64,000 bases of DNA. It comes from Winogradskya consettensis (GTDB lineage Bacteria > Actinomycetota > Actinomycetes > Mycobacteriales > Micromonosporaceae). Positions within the stretch are counted from its first letter, which is position 1, and every line of letters begins with the position of its first letter. Position numbers and translations under genes: made by a program. Shown here one piece after another: positions 16,463-24,358 of the stretch. The notes beneath the pieces are model-generated. The model did not search any database. It saw nothing but the letters and a program-made list of their open reading frames with translations, and was not told where the DNA came from. The stretch spans positions 1 to 64,000 of the forward strand of contig NZ_BOQP01000053.1 in assembly GCF_018332715.1 (NCBI RefSeq), given 5' to 3'.

Positions 16463-18445
16463 CTAGCTGAGCGTTGCCGAGGGATCGTCGACCAGGTTGC
16501 GCACGTCCCAGATCCACGCGCCACCGGTCCAGGTCGGCTGGAACCCGAGCAGGTCGGTCATCGCCCGCAGCATCTCGATGTCACGCACCTGCGGGGTGAG
16601 CACGACGACGCCGGCTTTCCAATAGCGCAGGTCCGCGAGGGTCATCTCGCGCCGGGTGTCGGTGATCTCCGGCGTCGGGTTGCCCTGCTTGATCGACGTC
16701 ATCAGACCGGACGTCGGCCGCCACGGCGGCGCGAAGAGCGCGGACTTGTCGGTCGGGTCGAGCGGGTTCTGGTTGGGCAGCAGTGCGTACGCACTGGCGA
16801 TCCGCATGTCCTGCCCTGTGTACGCGCTCCAGCGCATCGGATCGGGGTAGGAGCTGTCCGGCAGCGGCAGCGTGACCACAGTGTGGTTCTCGTCGGCGTA
16901 TTGCCGCCAGGCGCCTGAAGTGACGAAGTCGGGCACAGGGTCCATCTGCACGGTCCGCAGCGGGGTCGGCGCGAGCGGCACGAGCGCCATCGCCACCGCG
17001 GTGACCATCGCCACCCGGACCGGGCCGCGTGCCGCCGGCTGGGCCTTCATCAGGTCGGAGGCCTTCTGGCAGCCGAGCGCCAGCACGATCGCGATCATCG
17101 GGGCGATTGCCAGTGCCCAGCGGGTGGGAACGGCCGAGTTGAGCACCGGGACGCTGTGCAGCATCGACCAGATGCCCGCGACGCCGGTGTCGACGCCGTT
17201 GACCCGGATTGTCGGGCCGAGCGACATCGCGCCGAAGAACAACGCAATGCAGGCCAGCGCGACGACGGCCACACTACGACGCATCCAGGCCACCAGGCCG
17301 AAGAACAGAATTACCAGTCCCCAGCCGAAGAACGCATTCTCCTCGGCGGCATTCTGGGCGAGGCGACTCGCGGTCACACTGTTTCCGGCGATCGAGCGCT
17401 GGGCGTACGCAGTGAAGGCGCCGAGGTCCGCCCCGAAGTACCGGACGAACTCGGGAAGCCCGTGATAACTCTGCGGCCCGAAGAACTGCACGTAGAGCGG
17501 ATAGGCCAGCAGCGTCAGCGCGACGGACGCGGCGACACCGAGCCCGCGCAGGAACGCCTTGATCTCACCGGGCTCGCGACGGCGCCTGCTGATGGCCAGC
17601 ACCGCACAGAAGATGCCCAGGCCAACGGCGGTCATGAAGAGGATCTCGAGATTGATGAACGCCTGCCAGACGAGCAGGCCCGCGAGGATCAGCCCGCCCC
17701 GCACGGCGCGACCGGCACGGCGCAGCTCGAGCACGCGCCAGATGATCAGCGGCACGAGGAACTGGGAAACGATGTTCGGGTGGCCACCGGCGTGCGAGAT
17801 CATGCTCGGCGCGAACGTCGCGAACAGAGCGCCGACCCAGGCGGCCAGCCGCGACGAGACGAACTGACGCGAGAGAACCAAATACCATGAGATACCGGTG
17901 AACGACAACGCCAAAGTGAGAAAGGCGTTGAACGCCACATGCGGCCCGAAGAGGACAGTGATGGGCGTCATCGGCAGCGAAACGGCCAGCACTGAGGTGT
18001 TGGCCATCATGTTCACCCCATCGGGGTAATTCATGCGATCCGAGAAGAACGGATAAGCGCCATCCGTGAGCACGCGCGCACCGTGCGCCAGCATCCACTC
18101 AAAAAATGCTTGGTCCTGCGGATCATCGCGCAACTCATGATCAAGATTGAGCCACAACGGAGCGGTGATGAAGAGTGCTACCGCAATGAAGGTGGTAATC
18201 GCGAGGGCGTCTCGCCAGGTGAGAGAACGCCACCAGGGCGGGCGCGCCGTCGGCTCCCCGAACTCCTCGGCAACCGCCTCAACAGCGGGTATGCCCACAG
18301 GTATGACAGAGATCGGTGCCGCGGCTACATCGCTTTCGAACGCCAGCAGCTCGGCATCCAGGTCATCGGCGGCGGCAGTCCGTTCCGGAGGCAGAAGGTT
18401 CCCGCCCGGCGACTGGCCTGTCGAGTCAATACCCGTAATCGTCAT
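16463..18445 (-). CDS. Polytopic membrane protein, GT-C glycosyltransferase-like
   Basis: 660 residues with an N-terminal cytoplasmic tail (about 80), about 10-12 membrane helices, and a soluble C-terminal domain (about 500-660). A first luminal loop carries acidic residues (DHELRDDPQDQAFFEWML) as in GT-C glycosyltransferases that use polyprenyl-linked sugars, followed by FFSDRMNYPDGVNMM. The overall form matches uncharacterised actinobacterial YfhO-like or mannosyltransferase-like proteins; the substrate cannot be named. It is divergent from the methyltransferase at 18711, and the shared intergenic region holds repeated palindromes. Its 3' end lies 8 bp from the fhuF-like gene end. Confidence 0.75.
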   Translation of the reverse strand: MTITGIDSTGQSPGGNLLPPERTAAADDLDAELLAFESDVAAAPISVIPVGIPAVEAVAEEFGEPTARPPWWRSLTWRDALAITTFIAVALFITAPLWLNLDHELRDDPQDQAFFEWMLAHGARVLTDGAYPFFSDRMNYPDGVNMMANTSVLAVSLPMTPITVLFGPHVAFNAFLTLALSFTGISWYLVLSRQFVSSRLAAWVGALFATFAPSMISHAGGHPNIVSQFLVPLIIWRVLELRRAGRAVRGGLILAGLLVWQAFINLEILFMTAVGLGIFCAVLAISRRRREPGEIKAFLRGLGVAASVALTLLAYPLYVQFFGPQSYHGLPEFVRYFGADLGAFTAYAQRSIAGNSVTASRLAQNAAEENAFFGWGLVILFFGLVAWMRRSVAVVALACIALFFGAMSLGPTIRVNGVDTGVAGIWSMLHSVPVLNSAVPTRWALAIAPMIAIVLALGCQKASDLMKAQPAARGPVRVAMVTAVAMALVPLAPTPLRTVQMDPVPDFVTSGAWRQYADENHTVVTLPLPDSSYPDPMRWSAYTGQDMRIASAYALLPNQNPLDPTDKSALFAPPWRPTSGLMTSIKQGNPTPEITDTRREMTLADLRYWKAGVVVLTPQVRDIEMLRAMTDLLGFQPTWTGGAWIWDVRNLVDDPSATLS

Positions 18446-18518
18446 AGCATCGGCGAGCCTAACCGAGGCAGGTAACAGAGCAGTGACGGCCGGGCTAGGC
18501 GTGATCGACCCGATATGT

Positions 18519-18621
18519 ACGCACGTTTTACCTTCGCTTGACGTGCGTCGTGCATGATGGGTAACGGGACTGGGTACCCGGGGGCCAATGTCTCAATCAG
18601 GAAAAAAATGAGCGGGTACCC
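18519..18621. promoter_or_regulatory. Palindrome-rich divergent promoter region
   Basis: Between the GT-C-like gene and the methyltransferase gene. Two GGGTACCC palindromes (18572-18579 and 18614-18621) have centres exactly 42 bp apart, four helical turns. To their left is an inverted repeat ACGCACGT (18519-18526) / ACGTGCGT (18541-18548). TTGACG at 18538-18543 could be a -35 element. The layout suggests a regulator that binds on the same face of the helix. Confidence 0.5.
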
Positions 18622-18710
18622 GCCGCTCAACTTTCGGTTGCGTGCGCCGGATGGTTAACTCTTCCGGTCCCGCTGTCAGCTCGGATCGGCAAGACGAGGG
18701 AACTCAACTT

Positions 18711-19424
18711 ATGGCAGACATCACTGGAGACCAGAGGGTCCAGTCCGAAGTGCTCGAAGGCCTCGCAACGGCCGTGAACCACCGCCAGTGGTTCGTCGAG
18801 CTGGCCCTCCCGTACCTGGGAGACAACCCGATCGAGATCGGCTCCGGTCTCGGTGACTACGCCTTGGCCTGGGCAGATCACGTCCCGCACTTCACCGCCA
18901 CCGAGGCGGACCCGGATCGGCTCGTGCAGCTCAAGGAGCGCCTCGCCGACCACACCAACATCGATGTGCGGCAGATGCTGCTCCCGGCGCCGGACGCTGC
19001 CGGCGAATACAGCGCGGCTGTGTCCTACAACGTCCTCGAGCACATCGAGGACCACGTCGGCGCGCTGCGCAGCATGGCCGAGCTGGTGCGCCCGGGTGGC
19101 CGGGTCATCCTGATCGTCCCCGCGTTCATGTTCGCCATGAGCCACGTCGACATCGCGACCGGGCACATCCGCCGCTACACCAAGAAGACGATGCGCGCCG
19201 CCATGACCGAGGCGGGCCTGACCATCGAGAAGCTGCACTACGCGAACGCGCTCGGCCTCATCGGCTACTACAGCGCGACGAGCATCTTCAAGCTGGCCCC
19301 GAAAGAGGGCCCGATGATCAAGGTCTACGACAGCCTCGTCCTGCCGGTGACCAAGGCCGCCGAGAGCATCGTGCGCCCGCCGTTCGGCCAGTCGGTCTTC
19401 GTCGTCGCGAAGGTCCCGGGCTGA
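18711..19424 (+). CDS. Class I SAM-dependent methyltransferase
   Basis: 237 residues. The glycine-rich SAM loop is NPIEIGSGLGDYAL, the acidic residue after strand 2 is in TATEADPDRL, and motif post-II is SAAVSYNVLEHIEDHV; LVRPGGRVILIVPAF is the usual strand 5 region. It resembles methyltransferases found near polyprenyl glycan genes, which fits the divergent GT-C-like neighbour. GAGGG lies about 10 nt before ATG 18711. Substrate unknown. Confidence 0.88.
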   Translation: MADITGDQRVQSEVLEGLATAVNHRQWFVELALPYLGDNPIEIGSGLGDYALAWADHVPHFTATEADPDRLVQLKERLADHTNIDVRQMLLPAPDAAGEYSAAVSYNVLEHIEDHVGALRSMAELVRPGGRVILIVPAFMFAMSHVDIATGHIRRYTKKTMRAAMTEAGLTIEKLHYANALGLIGYYSATSIFKLAPKEGPMIKVYDSLVLPVTKAAESIVRPPFGQSVFVVAKVPG

Positions 19425-19515
19425 CAACAGACGCGTAGCCGGCTCCGGCCGGCCACCGCGAGGGGAGCGAGCGACCGGTTCAGCCGGTGACTCGCGAGGG
19501 GTAACACAGTAGGAA

Positions 19516-19546
19516 CGAAGCCCGCCGGGTGACCTGGCGGGCTTCG
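19516..19546. terminator. Intrinsic terminator after the methyltransferase gene
   Basis: 11-bp stem CGAAGCCCGCC / GGCGGGCTTCG. Located about 90 bp after the methyltransferase stop. Confidence 0.7.
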
Positions 19547-19606
19547 TATTGCAGGCAGGGCGTGCCGATCGGCGCGTTCCCGTAAGCCCGGCACGAGCCG
19601 ACAGCA

Positions 19607-19637
19607 CAAAGCCCGCCGAGGAGACCGGCGGGCTTTG
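19607..19637. terminator. Intrinsic terminator beyond the PEBP gene
   Basis: 12-bp stem CAAAGCCCGCCG / CGGCGGGCTTTG with a 7-nt loop, 15 bp beyond the stop of the minus-strand PEBP gene. It shares the GCCCGCC/GGCGGGC core with the hairpin at 19516-19546. Confidence 0.75.
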
Positions 19638-19651
19638 TCGTGTGCGGGTAT

Positions 19652-20182
19652 TCAGGACCTGTTCTGGTAGACCGGCCGGATCGTCGCGCGGGCCAGCGTG
19701 TGGAACGCCAGGTTGAACCCGACGTACGCGGGCGTCGCGTCCTCGCCCACCTCCAGGCGGTCGACGTCGAGGGCGTGCACCGCGAAGACGTACCGGTGCG
19801 GGCGATCCCCGGGCGGCGGGGCGGCACCGCCGTAGCCGTTCTCACCGAAGTCGGTGCGGATGGTGAAGGCGCCCTCCGGCAGGGGGTCAACGCCGCGGGG
19901 AAGCTCGGTCACCGAGACCGGCAGGTTCACCACGACCCAGTGCCAGAAGCCACTGCCGGTCGGGGCGTCCGGGTCGAAGCAGGTCACCACGAAGCCCCGG
20001 GTCGCGGCGGGAAAACCGGACCAGGCGAGCTGCGGGGAGAGATTCTTACCGCCGGCACTGGTGTGCGTGTACAACTCGTCGAGACGCTGGCCGTCGGTCA
20101 CATCCGTGCTGGTCACTGAGAACGACGGCACGGGCGGCAGGATGTCGTACGGGTCCGGGGCTACTGGCCGTTCCAGGCTCAT
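19652..20182 (-). CDS. YbhB/YbcL (PEBP, Raf-kinase-inhibitor-like) protein
   Basis: 176 residues. The phosphatidylethanolamine-binding-protein fold is shown by NLSPQLAWSGFP, the ligand-pocket motif VVTCFDPDAPTGSGFWHWVVVNLP and RPHRYVFAVHALDVDRLEV. Bacterial members bind anionic small ligands; no enzymatic role is established. AAGGGA about 10 nt before the ATG is the ribosome binding site. A short upstream frame may end within this site (see the intergenic entry at 20183-20516). Confidence 0.92.
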   Translation of the reverse strand: MSLERPVAPDPYDILPPVPSFSVTSTDVTDGQRLDELYTHTSAGGKNLSPQLAWSGFPAATRGFVVTCFDPDAPTGSGFWHWVVVNLPVSVTELPRGVDPLPEGAFTIRTDFGENGYGGAAPPPGDRPHRYVFAVHALDVDRLEVGEDATPAYVGFNLAFHTLARATIRPVYQNRS

Positions 20183-20516
20183 GGCTGTTTTGTCCCTTCA
20201 ACGACTTTTGTGGTTCAGGGAGAGCTTGCCCTGAGGATTGCGACAGTAACCACGTGAGGTGTCGTACAGCTTTCCGCTGGAACACGCCTTCGGGGGAAAC
20301 GCACAGGTGGTCCGGGTGCCAGGGCTTGTGCGGGGCAATAGTTGAGTCAGACATCCGACCGGGTGCGTGTGGCTGAGATCCCCGCGCTCGGTGGGATCGG
20401 TCCGCCCGCTTCGCGGGTTACGGCCAGCAAGTCGGCACCCGCCCCAGGGCGGGTGCCGACTGCCGTACCGGGCGAAACCCGCCCGACGGGCACGGACCCG
20501 GTGAGACGATCGGAAC
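20183..20516. other. Intergenic region between PEBP and GAF-kinase genes, hairpins and possible small ORF
   Basis: On the minus strand a frame ending at TGA 20198-20200 encodes CAFPPKACSSGKLYDTSRGY and then CRNPQGKLSLNHKSR, a cysteine-patterned stretch that looks protein-like; its stop sits in the ribosome binding site of the PEBP gene. No good start codon serves it, while ATG 20354 opens a different frame (MSDSTIAPHKPWHPDHL). To the right lies a very strong hairpin (20430-20461). Base composition is less GC-rich than the flanking genes on the left side. Confidence 0.35.
20430..20461. repeat. 15-bp inverted repeat
   Basis: AGTCGGCACCCGCCC and its complement GGGCGGGTGCCGACT are separated by two bases. 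There is no T-run after it on either strand, so it is not an ordinary terminator. It ends 55 bp before the histidine kinase start, and a smaller CCCGC/GCGGG hairpin lies just upstream. Confidence 0.75.
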
Positions 20517-21719
20517 GTGAAAGCGCTGCTGCCGGAGGACGAGATCGCCCGTCTCGCGGTGCTGCACGACGCGGAGGTGCTCGACACCCTCCCGGAAGAG
20601 GACTTCGACGACATCGCGCTGCTCGCGGCGGAGATCTGCGGCACCCCGATGGGCCTGGTCAGCCTCGTCGACGAGGACCGGCAGTGGTTCAAGGCCAAGG
20701 TCGGGCTGGACCTCGACGAGACCCAACGCGACATCTCGTTCTGCGCCCACGCGCTCGGCGGCCACGAGGTGCTCGAGGTCCCCGATGCCAGGATCGATTC
20801 CCGGTTCAGCGAGAACCCCCTGGTGACAGGGGAGCGCAATTTCCGCTTCTACGCGGGCGCCCCCGTCGTGCTCGACGGAACCCACTCGGTCGGCACGGTC
20901 TGCGTGATCGACCACGAGCCCCGGGAGCTGACCGCCGAGCAACGCCGCGCCCTGCGCAGCCTGGCCCGGCACGCCTCGGTCCAGCTGGAGCTGCGCCGCT
21001 ATGCGAAGCACGCCGGCAACATCGCGGACCGGCTGCGCCAACTCGACCGGATGAAGGACTCGTTCCTGGCGAACGTGAGCCACGAGCTGCGTACGCCACT
21101 CTCCTCGATCCGGGGTTATCTGGAGATGCTGCTCGAGGACGATTTCGACGCGGAGACCTCGCAGCGTTTCCTCGCGGTGATGCAGCGCAACTCGGATCGG
21201 CTGCTGCGCCTCATCGACGACCTGCTCACCGTGGCGCGGCTCAGCGACGACGGCCTGGCGCTGGACCTGAACGAGGTCGACCTGGCCGAGCTCGTCCACC
21301 AGGTCACCTCGTCGTGCCGCCCCCTGGCCGAGCACCGCGAGGTCAAGCTGCGCGATCGCACGGCGAGCCCCCTGCCCGCCCGCGGCGACGCGCGACGGCT
21401 GCAGCAGGCGCTCAACCACCTGATCGTCAACGCCATCAAGTTCACCGCACCCGGCGGCGAGATCTCGGTGACCAGCTCCATCGGCGGCGAACCGGAGCTG
21501 ATCATCACGGACACCGGCGTCGGCATCCCACCCGGTGAACTCCCGCACGTCTTCGACCGCTTCTTCCGCAGCGCCGCCGCGGACACCATGGCCGCACCGG
21601 GGCCGGGGCTCGGGCTGGCGATCGTCCGCTCGATCATCGACGCCCACCACGGCAGCATCCACCTGGACAGCGAGCCTGGCCTGGGCACCACCGTCCGGCT
21701 TACGCTGCCCGGACCCTAA
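20517..21719 (+). CDS. Soluble GAF-domain sensor histidine kinase
   Basis: 400 residues without membrane helices. A GAF domain fills about residues 18-155 (MGLVSLVDEDRQWFKAKVG, FCAHAL, GAPVVLDG). The HisKA box FLANVSHELRTPLSSIRGY has His189. The ATPase domain has NHLIVNAIKFTAPGG, TDTGVGIP and GPGLGLAIVRS. It is an orphan kinase with no response regulator next to it. The FCAHAL...D motif is common to GAF sensors that read redox or small ligands. GTG 20517 was chosen; no clear ribosome binding site. The 3' end overlaps the opposing prepilin-like gene by 4 bp. Confidence 0.9.
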   Translation: MKALLPEDEIARLAVLHDAEVLDTLPEEDFDDIALLAAEICGTPMGLVSLVDEDRQWFKAKVGLDLDETQRDISFCAHALGGHEVLEVPDARIDSRFSENPLVTGERNFRFYAGAPVVLDGTHSVGTVCVIDHEPRELTAEQRRALRSLARHASVQLELRRYAKHAGNIADRLRQLDRMKDSFLANVSHELRTPLSSIRGYLEMLLEDDFDAETSQRFLAVMQRNSDRLLRLIDDLLTVARLSDDGLALDLNEVDLAELVHQVTSSCRPLAEHREVKLRDRTASPLPARGDARRLQQALNHLIVNAIKFTAPGGEISVTSSIGGEPELIITDTGVGIPPGELPHVFDRFFRSAAADTMAAPGPGLGLAIVRSIIDAHHGSIHLDSEPGLGTTVRLTLPGP

Positions 21720-22255
21720 CGACCGGCCGCGCAGTAGTCGTTGCCGCTGTTTCGGCTGGTGTTCAGGGCGGTGAAGGTGGCCTGTTCCTGGTCGGCGTTC
21801 GTCTTGAGGTCGATCGCGAGCTGCTGGTAGCCGAGCCGCTCGGTGGGGCCGACGTAGGTGAACGGCGCCGTCGAGACGATCCCCGAGGCCAACGGCTGCC
21901 AAGCGGTGGGCGCGAAGGTCGTCACGCCGTACGCCCAGGTGCGCTGGGAGAGGACCCCGCCCTGGACCCGCAGCTGGACGCATTCGTCCTTGAGGTTCTG
22001 CACGCTGAGGAAGTCGATCGTCGTCGCGCCGGTCGCCGGGGTGGTGCTGATGCCCCGCGCATACCGGACTTCGCGGTCCAGTCGCTGCAGGGCTATCCCG
22101 AGCTGCGACTGCGCGACGGACTTCGACTCGATCGCGTTGGCCGACCGGTACATCGACAAGATGCTCGTGGTGAAGATGGTCAGGACAACCATCATCACGG
22201 TGCTCGACACGATGACGTCGACCAAGGTGAAGCCCGCGTCGGACGCCTTCCTCAT
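21716..22255 (-). CDS. Prepilin-like protein with N-terminal methylation motif
   Basis: 179 residues. MRKASDAGFTLVDVIVSS is a type IV prepilin leader: short basic leader, Gly before the cut, FTLVD, then a hydrophobic helix (about 10-32, VIVSSTVMMVVLTIFTTSIL). The residue at mature position 5 is Asp where Glu is usual. A second half with a Cys near the C-terminus (NDYCAAGR) and one in DECVQL suggests a disulfide. It looks like a minor pseudopilin of a Tad/type II-like system; the peptidase, ATPase and other pilins are not in this window. Confidence 0.78.
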   Translation of the reverse strand: MRKASDAGFTLVDVIVSSTVMMVVLTIFTTSILSMYRSANAIESKSVAQSQLGIALQRLDREVRYARGISTTPATGATTIDFLSVQNLKDECVQLRVQGGVLSQRTWAYGVTTFAPTAWQPLASGIVSTAPFTYVGPTERLGYQQLAIDLKTNADQEQATFTALNTSRNSGNDYCAAGR

Positions 22256-22285
22256 GCCCCGTTCATCGGCGGCGGAGCGCTCGAT

Positions 22286-22942
22286 TCAAGAAGACAGGCC
22301 GAACATCGCCCGGCAGGGCTCAAGACCGGAGATCTCGACGTCGACCGTACGCGCGGAGTCCCACCCGGCCCGGTCCAGAACCATGCGGCGGCCGATGACG
22401 GGCTCACCGCGTACAACATGGCGTTTTATCCCGTTTTCGAGGTAGCCGAGCTTCTGGGAGACCCGATAGGACGCGTGGTTCGTGGCGAACGCCTCGGTGG
22501 TCGCGTATTCGGCGCCCAGCCCGGCGAACGCGAGCGCCAGCACCGCGGCGCGCATCTCGGTGCCGTACCCCTTCCCCTGATGTTCCAGGCCGAGCCATGA
22601 CCCGGTCTCCACCTCGCGCAGGATCGCGAAATTCTTCCCGGCGATCTCCTGGGTCCCGATCACCCGGCCGTCGGCGACCGCCACCAGCGGCAGCGCCCAG
22701 TGCTCGGGCGTCCAGCGGGACAGCACCTGCCAGTGCCACTTGATCGTGGCGCGGGCACGCTCCTCGGGCTCGGCGTCGGTCCAGGGCATGGCGAACGGCA
22801 TGATCGCCGGATCGTGCACGCCCCGGGCCGCCTGCGACGCCAGCTCGGCGAGATCGGCCAGGTCCGGTTGGCGAAGTTCGAGCCGCGGCGTACGCAGCCG
22901 CAGCCCGAACATCGGCCAATGCTCCGCAATCATGGCGATCAT
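22286..22942 (-). CDS. GNAT-family N-acetyltransferase (RimJ/RimL type)
   Basis: 218 residues. N-terminal RLRTPRLELRQPDLADL, the strand VAVADGRVIGTQEI and the acetyl-CoA-binding turn EHQGKGYGTEMRAAVLALAF, then TNHASYRVSQKLGYLENG, match the ribosomal-protein/aminoacyl-modifying RimL-like branch. The acceptor substrate is not predictable. ATG 22933 is an alternative start. The NlpC/P60 gene begins to its right on the same strand with an 11-bp gap from its stop to this start. Confidence 0.88.
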   Translation of the reverse strand: MIAMIAEHWPMFGLRLRTPRLELRQPDLADLAELASQAARGVHDPAIMPFAMPWTDAEPEERARATIKWHWQVLSRWTPEHWALPLVAVADGRVIGTQEIAGKNFAILREVETGSWLGLEHQGKGYGTEMRAAVLALAFAGLGAEYATTEAFATNHASYRVSQKLGYLENGIKRHVVRGEPVIGRRMVLDRAGWDSARTVDVEISGLEPCRAMFGLSS

Positions 22943-22953
22943 TGTGGCAGAGA

Positions 22954-23766
22954 TCAGAAGCGCTCGATGTGCAACCCGTTGTAGAGCCTGCGATACACCA
23001 CCCCGGTACGCGAGTTCCCGGCGTCGATCATCATTCCGCCGCCCATGTAGACGCCCACGTGCCCGCTGCCGACAACGAGGTCACCGGGGCGCGCCGCCGC
23101 TCGGGAAACGGTGTGCGCACGAGCCGCTTGCGCACCCGAGGAATGCGGGAGCCGCAAACCGGCTCGGGCGTACGCGCTCTTGGTGAATCCCGAGCAGTCG
23201 TACGAGTTCGGGCCCTCACCGCCGCTCGCGTATCGCTTTCCGACCTGCGCCCGGGCAAAGGCCAGCACCGCTGCCATTCCGGCCGGGGTACGCCGGGTCG
23301 CCGCGCGCTTGGCCCGCTGCCGGACGGTTCGGTGGGCGCTTTGTGCCGCGAACTTGCGCGCGGGCGCCCGGCGGGCCATCGCGCGCTTGGCTACGGCGCG
23401 GCGCTTGGCCACGGCCCTGCGCTCGGCGGCGGCTTTTCGGGCGTTCAGCGCTCGGCGCTGCGCGGCGGCACGTTCGGCTGCGGCACGGCGGGACTGCTCC
23501 CGGCGTACGGCGCGAACTTGGCGGTGCGCCGCACGCAGCGCGCTCGCGGCAGGACGGGCGGCAGAGCGCCGGACCGCGGCCCGTGAGGCCTTTCGCTGCT
23601 CCAGGAGCCGGCTTTCCAGGGCCGGTGACGGTGCGGCTGCGGCAGTCGCAACGATGGGGGAATTGTGCATTTCCGCGGCGACATCAACGGGTTCGAGTGC
23701 CGGGGTGCTGACGGCCAGCGCGAGAGCGCCGGCGGCCAATACACGGCCGGTGGACGGACGGGACAG
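22954..23766 (-). CDS. Secreted NlpC/P60 peptidoglycan endopeptidase with Arg/Ala-rich coiled region
   Basis: The C-terminal domain has the NlpC/P60 triad: Cys in SYDCSGFTKSAYARAG, His in GSGHVGVYMGGG and DAGNSR. These enzymes cut gamma-D-Glu/meso-DAP stem peptides. Between a signal peptide and the catalytic domain lies a long Ala/Arg-rich, probably helical stretch (about residues 55-165). A canonical frame starts at GTG 23907, but that adds a poorly protein-like 47 residues before the hydrophobic signal sequence. I prefer CTG 23764-23766: it has GGAGG at 23772-23776 with a 5-nt gap and gives MSRPSTGRVLAAGALALAVS, a textbook signal peptide. The start needs proof. Confidence 0.82.
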   Translation of the reverse strand: MSRPSTGRVLAAGALALAVSTPALEPVDVAAEMHNSPIVATAAAAPSPALESRLLEQRKASRAAVRRSAARPAASALRAAHRQVRAVRREQSRRAAAERAAAQRRALNARKAAAERRAVAKRRAVAKRAMARRAPARKFAAQSAHRTVRQRAKRAATRRTPAGMAAVLAFARAQVGKRYASGGEGPNSYDCSGFTKSAYARAGLRLPHSSGAQAARAHTVSRAAARPGDLVVGSGHVGVYMGGGMMIDAGNSRTGVVYRRLYNGLHIERF

Positions 23767-24016
23767 CGAAGCCTCCGAACTCGGCCCGGGGCACTCACGC
23801 GAATCCCATTCGTACGCGACCGAACCTGCAGCCACGCCGGTTGTCACCCGTTGAGCAGCGACAATGGGAACCCGGGCATTTGGTAATTCCGTCGACCATG
23901 CCAACACACAAACGGGTCCACAAACCGCGGAATAGAAAAATAAGCCTGGCCAGGAGTCGAAACGAGTGACGCCCGATCGTGTACTGGACGTCGGAGAAAT
24001 TATTGAGGAGCCTGCG

Positions 24017-24358
24017 ATGAAGACTTACCTGCTGAGCATCTACCAGCCCGATGGACCGGCCCCGGAAGCCGCTGTTCTCGAGCCGATCATGCGTGGTCTG
24101 GCGACCCTGACCAAGGATTTACAGGACGCCGGAGCCTTCGTTTTCAGCGCCGGATTGTGCCCGCCCGACACCGCCACCGTCGTGCGCTCGGGCGCCACCG
24201 GCGCCCTGGTCACCGATGGTCCGTTCACCGAGGGCAAGGAACACCTGGGCGGCTTCACGGTGATCCAGGCACCCGACCTGGACGCCGCACTGAAGTGGGG
24301 CGAGCGGATGGCCGCCGTCACCACGCTCCCGATCGAAGTCCGGCCCTTCCAGCAGTGA
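24017..24358 (+). CDS. YCII-related DGPF-domain protein
   Basis: 113 residues. The TDGPFTEGKEHLGGFTVIQ motif gives the DGPF name, and MKTYLLSIYQP starts the ferredoxin-like fold of the YCII family. Proteins of this type are encoded next to ECF42 sigma factors, as here. The ribosome binding site is GAGGAG, 6 nt before the ATG. The stop overlaps the next start (GTGA at 24355-24358), so expression is coupled to the sigma factor. Biochemical role unknown. Confidence 0.9.
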   Translation: MKTYLLSIYQPDGPAPEAAVLEPIMRGLATLTKDLQDAGAFVFSAGLCPPDTATVVRSGATGALVTDGPFTEGKEHLGGFTVIQAPDLDAALKWGERMAAVTTLPIEVRPFQQ

